Source of the DNA: Sphagnum compactum
Lineage: Eukaryota > Bryophyta > Sphagnopsida > Sphagnales
Length of the DNA stretch: 64,000 bases
Direction of reading: 5' to 3'
NCBI GenBank assembly: GCA_965153455.1
Contig: OZ234494.1
Span: forward strand, 26,093,354 to 26,157,353
Of this stretch, positions 1 through 11,050 are shown piece by piece; the stretch's first letter is position 1, and every line of letters starts with the position of its first letter. The position numbers were made by a program, and so were the translations under genes. The notes under the pieces were generated by a model. The model was not told the origin of the DNA and did not search any database. It was given only the letters and a program-made list of their open reading frames with translations.

Positions 1-1290
1 GAGAATACTAAACAAAAGAATCTTAAACCTAAATCTAACATCAAGGAAAATATATTAAATATGGGTTTTTTCCCTTTCATAATAAAAAAAGGGAACGAAA
101 AGAATCCAAAACCCCATAAACCTTTTTTTTTTAATGTTGGAGGCTAGACATGTTAATTCAAAAGCAACATTTGCATCTTTTTCCATTACGTTATCAAAGG
201 AAGTTAAAGTTCTAATTTCATCCTTGAACTTCAAATTTATGGATATGAAAAAAATTAATGCATCATTTAACAACCAATGACCCCTAGATTGGTTTAGAAC
301 ACACATATACAACAACGGCAAGGTGATCAACAATAATTTGAGAAATGTCAAAGGAGGTGGCATTCATGCACTCATCCTCATAGTACTTTGCTTGATGTAA
401 CATAATATAATAAACGGCTTCCTTGAATTACAAATATTCTTAGAAAATGATAAATTTATTAACAAATTTGCAAAGGTGAAAAAAAATGTTGAATTATGTT
501 TTTTTAACAAGCAATTAAATTTTAATGGAAATTATTTTTTCAATAAGAATGTTTTTATTCATGGCATTCCATTTCCTTGGCAAAAAACCATAATTAAGGT
601 GTGTTTTATTCCATTATTGGGTAAAAATATGATGCCTTGGACCAAAATGGACATTATAGTCACTATTTTCAATAAGTGATGAAATGTAATCACAGGTTAT
701 AGGATAATTGTATTGAATTTTTTATGGGTTGAATCTCAAATATTTATAACAATTTATATATGGAATGTAATATATGCAACATTTTGGCAATTAACATTTG
801 ATTACATTGTATCTTTGGACTGTAAAATTTGTAGATTTCTTTTGTTATAAATTAAAATATGAATGTGGACTTTTTTCCCATGTGAAAAAAATTATGTTCT
901 TAAATTTCATTAGATGAGTTAATCAAATATATTATAAACGACATGTGGAAATAAAAATTTGAGAAGTATATATTTTAAGTTTTTACATGGGGTGTTCTAA
1001 ACCAAAACATTTTAGAAAGTTCATAAAGAGCATAAAAATGAAAAAATAGGGAAAAAAAAGGTTTGTCTTATCAATATGAAGAATGGTCTAAAACCAATGA
1101 TCTTATTCCTTATGCTTAAGGCACAATGAACATTTAACAATTTTCATATTTAGACATAACTACTATTAAATAAATAAATGAAATGAAAGCAAAAGTTCAT
1201 GTTCATATTAACCATTATAATATATTTACATAAGTGGAAAAAAAAGTTATAGTTCAAAGTGATTGAGTCATTTACAAAGGAGTTATGGAC
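1..1290. other. AT-rich intergenic DNA, no gene recognised
   Basis: Very AT-rich sequence with A/T runs. The longest open frames (about 100 codons at 55-363 minus, 67 codons at 476-679 plus) resemble no family I know and have AT-driven composition. I see no repeat of note here. Confidence 0.6.
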
Positions 1291-4222
1291 TTAAAAAAAT
1301 GAGCATAATACTAGGCTTTGGAATTGTGTGAGGGTTAACAAAGGGATTGCAAAATTTGTGAATTCATGTGTGAACTTTGCCTTTGTAACAAAGGGATTGA
1401 TTACACCACACTTTTTCACCTTCTTGTTTGCCTTCCCTCGATTTCTTAGGCCAAGTGATATGCTTTTGCAAACCCCCTTGTGCATCCTTGAATACATATG
1501 TATAAACACACACACACACATACACACATACACACACACACTCTCTCTCTCTCTCCACATAGTCTGCAATCCGGCAGCTAACTCCTCCTCAAGTTGTGCA
1601 ATCCAATGAGTGTGACTGAGAGGAAGTAATTGGCAAGATCTGACTGTCATGAAAGCAGCAAAATTGAGAGAGAGTTCACACAATCAATCACCAGAGATCC
1701 AGAGAGGAAGGAAGTTGCAAGTAGTACTACTAGTAGATGGAAACACTATCAATCCAAATGGCAGAGAACTCGTCTGGAGCCTGGAAATAACGATTGCATT
1801 AATTGAAGCAAAAAATCTGTGTAATGGTCAGAAGAAGCACATCCATCAAATTTAAGTAAGGATTAATATGCCACCCAGCAGCAAGCAGCAGCCACCAATG
1901 CACCACCCATCCATTGCAAATGCACCAGTTATGACTCAGTTGTGAACCAATCACAAGAGCTTTCACCAGGTGGGAAGAAGGTGCCTTCCAGTGCCCTTGT
2001 TAAGCTTCCTATCATCTCCACCTTCCTACTTCCACCTCACTCTAGGTACCTAAGCAAATAGGAGGGGCTGGCTACCTATGTGAAGTGGGTATCTAATTCT
2101 CATGTAGGTAGTAGGGAAGGGAAATGTAAATGATTACTATGTAGGGTAGGTAAGTTAGGTTAGGCACTTGGTAGCTACTAGGTAGGTAGGTAAGTAGGTT
2201 GGTGGGTAGGTAGGTAGAATCGGTGTTGGGCTGGTTATTGCCGGTACCACTAGTTAACAAACTAACCACCATAGTTTAGCTATGGGAGATGAATAGAATG
2301 AAAAAATTGTTTCCTGTCCATGCATCATCATCCATGACCACCTGTACGGTGCGTGCGCTGGTGGGTGCTGATTTGTTGGTTTTGAGAATTGGGTGTGCTT
2401 GCTTGCTTGCTTGCGTGGTTGTTAACAATAAAATTTGATGATCAAGTTGTTCTTGATTAGCTATGTAGGTGGTGGGATTCTAGAAACAACAGCTGCTGCT
2501 AATAGCCAGCCACCAGAGAAGAAAGAAGCTCATATTGTGTGGGAAACAAATGAAAGAAATGATCACCCATCATCATATACTGCAATCTTCTGCTTCCTTG
2601 AATCCTACCCAAACTAGTGCCACATGGGATACAAAACACTCAGCTCTCAACTTGACTTCATTTGCTGACAACAGAACTCTGATGATGATGAAGAACCAGA
2701 GGGGAGAGAGAGAGAGAGAGTGTGTGTGTGTGTGTGTGTGTGTGCAAGGCAGCAGTTGTGATTAGCCACAAATCCTGCCAATTTCAGCTTAGCTTCAGTA
2801 CATAGTTCCTAACCCTCATCAACTGTACTATATACTACTCCGACTGCACACCTCCAACAGCAGCAGAAGGCATATAAATAATTTACAGTTTTAGACCAGG
2901 GATATTCTGGGAAGAGTCGACACCTCTCATCCAACAATGCAATTTGACTAGTTGCTAAACCAAAGTTGCAAATGCTTCAAGTTATTAAATCCAAGTCATA
3001 AAACACAAAGTTTTATTGTCGCAGGTCACCTAATTATCCTCCTGCCTTTTTGAAGGTTGACATCCCCGTCCTGGGGAAACATCCCGTTGTGCTAGCAACC
3101 CCCCTCCGCTCCTCAGCCCCCCTGGAGGTGGATGTCCCTTCTGGAGGTGGATGTCCCGTCCCGAAATGTCCCATCATGCTGGCAAACCCTAATCTATCCG
3201 GACCTTTTGTGTACATCACCTGTACATGATGGCCAGAGAATATTTCTAAGGGTTGCTGCAGAAGGAAGAAGAAGGGGAAGAAGGAGTGAGTGTTGGACAT
3301 GCTGCAGCAAGCCAGCATTATTTTATTTAAAAACTCTTACAACAAGGTATGGGCAGAAATAGTAGTAGCAGCAAAGCATTCTTGCATGTCAGATACTGAC
3401 TGACTGAACTAGACTGACTAACTGACCCCTTTGCTGTACTTCTTTAAGTAATGATCAGAGTTCATATATTAAAAAATTGTTGTATAAATTTATGCCTTAT
3501 CAATCAATCGAGTGAAATGTTGGGTGGGGGAGCAAAATTGCAATGATGATGTATATCTGTATATACTACTGACCTGTGCTGAAGTAGGGACAGAATTGAT
3601 GATCATCACAGTAGTATATGTATGTACCAACCAGCAGAACTCATTGAATCAATTTCAAGTGAACACATTTTTGAGAGCATATTATTCAAAAATCTAATCT
3701 GTTAGTGGATCAGAGGATCCCTTGACTAGTAGTAGTAAGTGGTGGTGTCTCATACTGTCGCAGACCTGACACACCCAAAGTCAAGTCAAAGAGAAAAAAC
3801 ACGAACACAGACAGACACATTGAAACCACACTCCGTCTGTACAATATGAACAATATATAAATAAAGGATTTTGTCATGTGCACTTCCCATCATCATCATC
3901 ATCATCATCATCAGGGTTTTTTTGTTTCCCCTCATTTTGTGAGGTAGGTGGACCTGGTGAAGATCATCCACAAGAGGACTTAGACAAGTATGGTCAAAAC
4001 TATGATGACCTTTGAATGAGTCAGAAGCCCCTCCCCTCTTTTTTTTTGGGGGTCACCAAGTGAAGAAAATTCACCCAAAAACTCAACACCAGTATTGAGC
4101 ATCAAAACAAACAGACAAACTAACAAATAAATAAAATACAAATAAAATCATACATGTATGTAATTGAACTCAATTTGCTACCATTCTCATGGATTCAAAG
4201 GATTTGGAAGTTTGTCGGGTTT

Positions 4223-4250
<28 letters not shown>
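4223..4250. repeat. (GA)n microsatellite
   Basis: Fourteen uninterrupted AG units followed by TGAGGG. It lies about 690 bp beyond the KANADI stop codon. Confidence 0.95.
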
Positions 4251-4253
<3 letters not shown>

Positions 4254-4419
4254 GGGTACAGTCAATTCAGCATTTGAGGACTTCAGCTGATACATGACTG
4301 TATAACATTCAGCATTGTGCTTCTCTAGGTTGTGTCACTTGTGAAGGAATTAGCACAAAGACCTGATTGCAGGTGGCAGAGGAGGAACTGGGAGTTTTGG
4401 ACATGTGCCCATCTTCTCC

Positions 4420-4425
4420 TTTATT
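4420..4425 (-). terminator. Possible poly(A) signal of the KANADI gene
   Basis: TTTATT on the plus strand reads AATAAA on the minus strand, about 510 nt past the KANADI stop. The hexamer is canonical, but such words are common in AT-rich DNA, so this is only a candidate. Confidence 0.2.
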
Positions 4426-4936
4426 AAGTTTGTCATAGAGCACTTTCTGAACACATGTGACAAGCTTAAGAAAGCTTTTTTTGATGACACACCAGAAGAT
4501 GTTCCCATGTGTTGTTGGTACTGGTCACCCATCACTGCAATTGATAATTCTACTGCAATAAAACTTGACAGCTAATGTGAAATGCACACACATTGATCAA
4601 TTTTTGGAATCACAAAGGCAGTGTGAGTCGAAAGGAGCACAACAAATGGGGAAACTTTTGTCATGTGCTGTTGTGAGCAGCACATGGCATCATTCATGAT
4701 TTGATTTCAAATGTGAGAGTTACAGGATCATACATGACAATTTCAAAGGTTGGAGGAGGAGCATGAAGAACATCATCCATGAGGATAAGTAAAGTAGTGT
4801 ATGTCAACTATCAAAGCAGTGGTGTGGTGGTAACTGTGATCACAAAGCTGCTGCTGCTGCTGCTGCTTACTTGAGACGAAGAAATTAAACACAAATGGCA
4901 TCATGGACAAGACACACAATCTGGTACTGCCACTAA

Positions 4937-7877
4937 CTAGCACTTGAGAAGCAGGAGCTCCTGTGGTGCATCAGTTGCAACATGCTCTGGCCCAGCTCCA
5001 TTCCAGCCAGACCTTCCGAGAGTGAACTCCAAGTTGGGCATTTTGGGGATGATGATATGAGATAGAGCAAAAGGGCTAAATTGTAGCCGAGGTAGCTTAT
5101 TATTGTCAGTTGTGGTTGACGCCATCCACTCACCTTCTATTTCATTGTCTTGGCCTGAGGGATGGGTAGCCTTAAGCCGTTCAGCTAAGGTGAGATCTAA
5201 TCCTCCATTCACCTATAAAAGGCAAAACAGGGCAAAACAGGGTAACATCCAAGATGTCAGCATGTGAAAGTAGAGTATTCCTGCATCTCTTTCACCAAGC
5301 AGAGCAAAAAAAAAAACAAATCAAACTCGATTCTGATACTCGAAGAACACAAAGGCAGTGACTAGCTCTAGAAAATATGAGCACCCATGCTATGAGCATA
5401 AATGGCTAGTACAAGTCAAGAGAGAATAAAGAACAAAAGAATATGATGATGCAGAGTGAGCATCCACCAAAAAAAGCACTTGAAACTACAAAATCTGAAG
5501 TACAGGAATGGCCGGGGGAATCTGAAGTACAAGGATGGCTGGGAAACTCACTTCACTCCTGAATGCTGGAGTATGGAGTGCCCATATAGCAGCTGATCCA
5601 TCAAGCTCAGCATTCAATTGCCTGGCATCACCCTTGCCAATGTCCTTGGGAGACCAGTTGAGTCTACATGAAAGAAGACACAGTTCTGGGTTAAATGTTG
5701 CAAGCTTGTGCAAGTCATTTGTTATGAACTCATTGTGAGTTTTTCTGATTTTTTATTTCGAACACTACACATGGATCGCTCAAGAAAAAGTGATATAAAT
5801 GAATGCAAACCTAAAATGTTAAACAAAAGTTGTGTTATTGAAACTGGACCATAAATTTACCTGTCTGAACTGGTAGTCCATAAGCTGGAAGACTCCTGCG
5901 ACGACTTGTTGCTTGGCATTGACAACAAAGCAGCACGAGCATCACCCAGAGTTGGGTAGTAGTTTGGGGACTCTGGGATGTATGCTGCTGCTGCAGTTGT
6001 GGAGTTCTCAACACTACTATTGCAGGAAGAACCTGGAGCCATTAGAAACTCCTCTGAGTTCCTCCCACTATTATGATGTGACTCTGACAAATGTCCATGT
6101 CCTGTAAAAATTTGAGCACATGAGGGAAAAAACAAACAAACAAACAATCGATTCAGTTGCCAAATAAATCTGAGCTCTTACAGTACAAAACCCATATAAA
6201 TTAACTGCCTTTGCATCCAACACTACAAGTACAGAAACACAAACTCCAATTTCACCGATGACAAACAATAGATCTTTGGAAGACTCATTTGGGAGGGCTT
6301 TGTAAGATCAGTCACTAGCTCCACCTGTGAGAGTTAGAGGCTTATCAGTTGTCTTCACTGTCCGATACATCTGCAACACCCCACAGCAGCAGCAGATAAT
6401 CCAAGCAGCTAGTTTAGTAAAGCTTAGAAGAAAATAAGCTTCAACAACTACAAAAACTGCAACAGTTTCTCACATTTTTTGTTTTACCAAAGCTCAAATT
6501 TTTAGAGAGCCAAGGAGGCTGACTTTCAAGGTGCAGAAGTTTCAATCGAAGGTGACATAAATTAATAGCTAAGAGAGAGAGAGAGAGAGAGACACACACA
6601 CACACACAAACACCAACACAAACAAAAGGGTGTGAGAAAGACAGAAGATTTGCCTTCGCTTTCTTCAATCTTCCAAAAAGGAGTATAGTGGGCATGCAAT
6701 ACATACATACCTGTAAGTGGCTTTTCACATGAGCTAGAGTGAGATCCTTGACATTCATGAGCTCCAGTACAGACTTGGGTGTCGCCCCTGTACAACAGCA
6801 GTGGCAACAGCAACTAAAAAATCAACAAAAACAAACGAGATGACCTTTGAAGGAGGTCCCAGCAAACATGTCATTGAAATCTGACAGGTTCTTCAGTAGT
6901 AGCAGAAAGGGCCCGAGGTTTCTAATACCCTTTCCGAGACTTTTCTTTCTAATACCCTTCCCACTTGGCCTACCAGGGCCTCTATGTACTCTCAAATGTT
7001 CTGAGATTTTTGATACCCTGCCACGCTCCTGCCTACCCGAGGTGCCTTCACCCGTCTTTCCCAACATTCTGAGCCCCTATTCTAATACCCTTCCACTCAC
7101 CCCTGCCTAGCAAGTGGGCTGAGTCTATCTTTTAAAAACTCCGAGGTTTCTAACACACCTCTTTCACTCAGCCTTGTAAAGTCTCTCCTTGTCTTTCAAA
7201 GATTCTCATAAATTTTGATACCCTTCCACTGCACCTAATAAACCCCATGGGGTTGCTATCTCTTGATCATGCTGAGAGGTTTCTTACCCTTCCACCCAGC
7301 CTACGAGGGTGGTCTCCTCAGACATTTTTCCAAACATTCCAAGATGTTTTTTCATGCCCTTTCCTCTCTGCGCCTACAAGGGCCCCTCTCTCTCTCACAC
7401 TACCTTTCAAACAATCTGAGATGATTGATACCCAGCCTACTTAGGGCATCTCTCTCCTATGCTGCAAACAATCCAAGATTATTTGATACCCTTTCCACAC
7501 CACCTACAGTGAGCTGGGGGGGGGGCTCAGGTCACCTAATTTGCCAAACATCCCGAGCTTTCTCATACCCATTCATACACTAGGCCTAAAAACATAGAAT
7601 AGTTGAGAATCTTGTGCTGCTCTTTTCAACTGTTGCCTCATGACAGGCAGCTTGTATAACCCCAAAAAAGCTCTCAAGATAGGATAGGATAGGCCTTTCA
7701 CAAGACAGAGACGGACCCTAAGATAGGCCCTTCACAAGACAGACAGACAGACAGACACAGGAGGCCCTTAGGCAGCCCTTCTCCTCCACTGGAAGCCTGT
7801 TAGGGTTTTCCCTATTCCTGCTTCTTCAGAAAACCAAGCTCGGAATTGCATCAGAAGCAGAAGCAGAAGAAGATCAT

Positions 7878-7927
<50 letters not shown>

Positions 7928-9325
7928 ACGTTCGTGTCCACCGAGTAAGTCCACGGCATGCACGAAATGTTGGTGCAAATTGGTGGTCCAACGCATTCTG
8001 GGTGCTCGCATGGATCGCTTGGATGGGAATTTGGTGCTGGACATGAAGCGGGAACCGCCTCCACCTCCGCCTCCACCACCTCGTAGAGCAGCCGCGGGGT
8101 TGTTAGTCTCCTGGAGAATACTGGAGTTCGAACACGTCCCAACAATGCTGCCGACGTTTGTCTGTCGAGGAGTTGCAGTAGATTGTTGTAATCCTCCATG
8201 CATGTGGAGAGACGAAGAAGATGCATACAACTCGTGATGGCTTTGTTCTCCTCCTCCTGCTCCGCTTCTTGCTGACTGTAGCTGCTGCTGCTGCTGCAGA
8301 CGACTGTCTTGAAAACCCTGCTGCTGCTGTTGCGTTGTTGTTGCAGATTCGGAGTTGTAACAACTTCTGCTGAAAACATTGCTGTAATTGGACTGAAAAC
8401 TCGCAAGTCCTAGCCTGCTGCAGGAAGTGCTCTGTTGCTGGAATGATGGAGGACTGTGTGGGCTTTGCTGGTGATGAGGATGATCATACAATCCAGTACT
8501 CTGTTGTAAGCGGAGCTGCTGCTGCTGATTCCTGCACTCTCCACCAGCTGCAGCTGCTGTCTCCACTGCAGTGGTTTGTGAGAAATTGGAGCTTCTGCTA
8601 GCTTGTGATTCTACCGAGTACTTGCCGTAGATTGTCCGTGGTAACAGTAGCTCGTCATCGCGAGGAGCTGCTCCGAGATGAAGGGACTTGAGAGCTGATT
8701 CATCGCTCCGCTGCAGCAGCAGTGGCTTCGACTGCTGCAGCTGGTGGTGGTGATGATGATGGTAGCTGCTGCTGCTGCTGCTGCTTCTGCCATGAAGACC
8801 GGCGGGCTTGAAAAGCTCCCCATGAGCTCTCATCTGCTGCATCTCCGGAGAAGAACTCATGACTAGTGGACCGACTCCATGATCAGATGCTTGCTGGAAG
8901 CTGCTGTCGAAAGAAGAAGGATTCGCCAGACACAAGTCCGTTGATGCTGCAGCACCGAAAGAAGAAGCTGCTGCTTCATAGCGTGATCTCATCATCCCGC
9001 TTGCAGCAGCAGGGCTAGAGACGTTGCTGTCGCTGTCACTGCAGCAGCTGCCAGACCTCTGATCATGTGGCCGTTTCCAAAGATCGAAACCATGCACACG
9101 CTCGTGCGGGCTGCGAGCTAGGAACACTAGCTGCCCACCGTTGCAGGACGAAGCTTGCTGCTGCTGCTGATTGTAACTGGAGCTTGGGGGACTAATCTGC
9201 AGCGACAAATCAGGTTCTTCTCCTCCTCCTGCAACTGCTGCAACTGCAGCTGGGATGTTGTTGGCTGCAGCTGCTTGCTGCTGGGTGAGTAAGCTCGGGA
9301 ATTTGTTGAAGCCGGACTCTCGCAT
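4937..9325 (-). CDS. KAN: KANADI-type GARP (MYB-like) transcription factor, six exons, complete
   Basis: Exons in transcription order: 9325-7930, 6787-6711, 6370-6325, 6101-5861, 5663-5552, 5212-4937. All introns are GT/AG, phases agree at every join, and the total is 2148 nt (715 aa). The GARP domain (about residues 440-497) runs from RAPRMRWT through LLGGHER to AHVKSHLQMYRTVK, split by two introns as expected for KANADI. Residues 38-47 hold the family N-terminal motif PDLSLQISPP. Exon 6 has LDLTL (629-633) and LEFTL (685-689), both EAR-like LxLxL repressor motifs, and ends in the KANADI-like ELLLLKC. The remaining N-terminal half is low-complexity Q, S, A, H and G tracts and makes the protein about twice the usual angiosperm size. 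ATG 9325 (A at -3) is the first in-frame ATG; upstream in-frame codons such as GTG 9472 are not starts. Family role: nuclear repressor setting abaxial or peripheral identity. Confidence 0.95.
6905..7590. repeat. Degenerate tandem repeat of about 70 bp in KANADI intron 1
   Basis: About ten diverged copies, 57-80 bp apart, filling more than half of intron 1 (6788-7929). Each copy has a core resembling TTTGATACCCTTCCAC, then a GCCTACnAGGG block, then a CTCTCTC or TTTCAAACAATCTGAGA-like block. Cores lie near 6918, 6945, 7011, 7080, 7150, 7217, 7283, 7350, 7424, 7483 and 7562. Copies match each other only partly, so this is an old minisatellite. Confidence 0.8.
7677..7756. repeat. Short tandem duplications (AGGAT, ATAGGCCYTTCACAAGACAG, GACA)
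   Basis: Within KANADI intron 1: GATAG/GATAGG units, two copies of a roughly 36-bp block containing TTCACAAGACAG, and a (GACA)n tract. No function is apparent. Confidence 0.75.
7881..7924. repeat. (GA)22 microsatellite next to the KANADI exon 1 splice donor
   Basis: Twenty-two GA units on the plus strand, read as (TC)n in the KANADI pre-mRNA. The donor GT is at 7929-7928, so the repeat begins only 5 nt inside intron 1. Confidence 0.95.
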
Positions 9326-9434
9326 TGTAACTCGCGGGAGAGCTTGATCCGCTGCTGCTGCTGCAGCTACGACGAGGACAAGGATGTCTCGATGGATGCA
9401 GCGCTGAGGCCGGTATGTAGGATCGCTTCTTCGT

Positions 9435-9497
9435 TTAGAAATTTCTCTTGTCAATCTGCTCTTCTTGCTCACACCTGCTGTAGGACATCATGATCAT
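9435..9497 (-). other. Possible upstream ORF (20 codons) in the KANADI leader
   Basis: ATG at 9497 opens a 20-codon frame (MIMMSYSRCEQEEQIDKRNF) ending in TAA at 9435, 110 nt before the main ATG at 9325. Two further in-frame ATGs (9491, 9488) follow. It acts only if transcription starts above 9497 and no 5' UTR intron removes it; neither is known. Confidence 0.35.
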
Positions 9498-10772
9498 GAT
9501 CTTCTTCCAGCAGATGCCTTCTCTCTTTCTCCCGTTCCACACGAGCTGCGTCCACAACAGATGATGATCCACGCGACGTCCACTAGCGCACGAGAGAGGG
9601 GACGAAAGGTCAGCCGTAGGAGGGAGGAGAACGCACCAACAGAACGTCGTCACCAGCTGCTACTGCCAGAAACAAGCCGGAGGAGAAGAGGCAGCTCTGC
9701 ATCGACGGAGCCTCAGCGCTGCTGTCACTGCCACATGAAGAAGAAGAAGAAGAAGAAGAAGATGCTGCAACAATATTGCATTCCATCATCGAATTCCAAC
9801 TCCTGAGCACCATCAGATTCGACATCGCCGGGGAGAGCAAAACAAGAGAAACAACGAATCTGTCAAGGAAGAACAGGGAAAGCTGGCAGCTTCCTTGGAG
9901 CGAGCGAGCGACGTCTAGTCTAGTAGCGAGGAGCTGAGGAGTCGGCAAACAGTTCACCCTAGCCACCCACTCTAGATCTAGAGTTCTCTACCAACAACAA
10001 CCCACACCCACGAGAGCTTTTCGGGTCCGGACCACCACGCCGGACGGGAGGGATCGCAGCAACCACAAAGTAACCTGAAGAGAGAGAGCACAGACAAGCT
10101 GTGACATGCAACGAAACCTCACTAGGAATGATGTTGTTCCCAGAGCAGCAAGATCACCATGATCCCCATGGCGGCAGCAGCAGCAGAGGCAAGCAGATTC
10201 GGGAACACACACAACATGGGGGGAAGAAGAAGCCGCGGCTGCACAAAAAGAAGAAGAAGTCGTCACCACGTCCAATGATAAAATCCTCCTCCGCCACTGC
10301 CTCTTCTGCTGTTCTTGCTTCTTCTTCTTCTGCTGGGTGCTTTTCCTTGCTCCGGCGAGCTGCAGATTGAATACGAGATACAGATTGAGATACACAACAG
10401 TGGTATGTGGGGAAGGTTTACGCAGATCAGAACGCAGAACACAAGTGCACATGAAGAAGCTGCTGCTGCTGCTGTTGCTGTACAAGAATAGTAGCAACGA
10501 CATGGGCAAGAACATGAACAACAAGAACAAGGAAGAGATCAGGGCCGGCCGCAAACGAGCTGCAGCTACTGCTGGGAGGAACAAAAGACGCAGGCATCGA
10601 GAAGTACTAGACCAAAGGTCTGGTGGATTTCAAGAGACTAAGTCTTCCACTACGCCACTGCTTTTGCAAACTAGGAGAAGCAGCAACCACAAGATCTTGT
10701 TTTGCAACGACCAGAAAAAAGAGATATTCCCAGCCCAGGAAGGATTTCCACACGAGAGCGCAGCAAGCACAG

Positions 10773-10775
<3 letters not shown>

Positions 10776-10804
<29 letters not shown>
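10776..10804. repeat. (GA)n microsatellite upstream of KANADI
   Basis: About 14 GA units about 1.45 kb upstream of the KANADI start codon. GA/CT tracts are common in plant promoters and leaders; whether this one is transcribed is not visible. Confidence 0.9.
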
Positions 10805-10807
<3 letters not shown>

Positions 10808-11050
10808 TAGAAACGGAGAGAGAGCTTGAGCAAGGCGCAAGCGATGTCGAGAGCGAGAAAGCCGACAATGGCGCAAGCGGCTCCAGAACACCGCGAGAGA
10901 GAAGCTGCCCGCTGAAGAAGAAGCTTCTGCCCGCGCGAACGAGCCTTCCCTGCCCGATCCATGCCACAGGACTTGGACCGGTCCGACCCGATCCGACCCG
11001 ATCCGACTTGACCCGGTGCCAGGCCACTACCGACCTACTAGCTGTGCAAA

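Larger units (their letters stand above)
1291..4936. other. 3' flank of the KANADI gene, rich in simple repeats
   Basis: Less AT-biased than the flanks and full of simple repeats: CA then CT near 1507-1555, GTAG/GGTA tracts near 2100-2220, GA then GT near 2706-2746, CAT near 3891-3914, GA at 4223-4250 and CTG near 4849-4866. No open frame looks like a protein. The part nearest 4.9 kb is probably 3' UTR of the KANADI gene; where transcription ends is not visible. Confidence 0.55.
9326..11050 (-). other. KANADI leader and upstream region, GC-richer, GA and trinucleotide repeats
   Basis: Clearly less AT-rich than DNA beyond 11.05 kb. It has GAA near 9738-9761, GAA/CTT and CTG/CAG tracts, a (GA)n run at 10776-10804 and GATCCGACCC units at 10983-11008. 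Open frames here (for example 198 codons at 9988-10584 minus) are low-complexity Ser/Leu/Cys or Arg/Glu artefacts of these repeats. It most likely holds the 5' UTR, possibly a 5' UTR intron, and the promoter. The start site cannot be placed. Confidence 0.6.

Noticed and set aside
7846-8237. Plus-strand frames opposite KANADI exon 1
   Set aside because: Shadows of the coding exon and of the GA repeat.
9470-9472. In-frame GTG as an upstream KANADI start
   Set aside because: GTG is not a normal eukaryotic nuclear start. ATG 9325 is the first in-frame ATG and has A at -3.
9988-10584. 198-codon minus-strand frame upstream of KANADI
   Set aside because: Ser/Leu/Cys low-complexity sequence produced by GAA, CTG and GA repeats; no family resemblance; lies in the probable leader or promoter.
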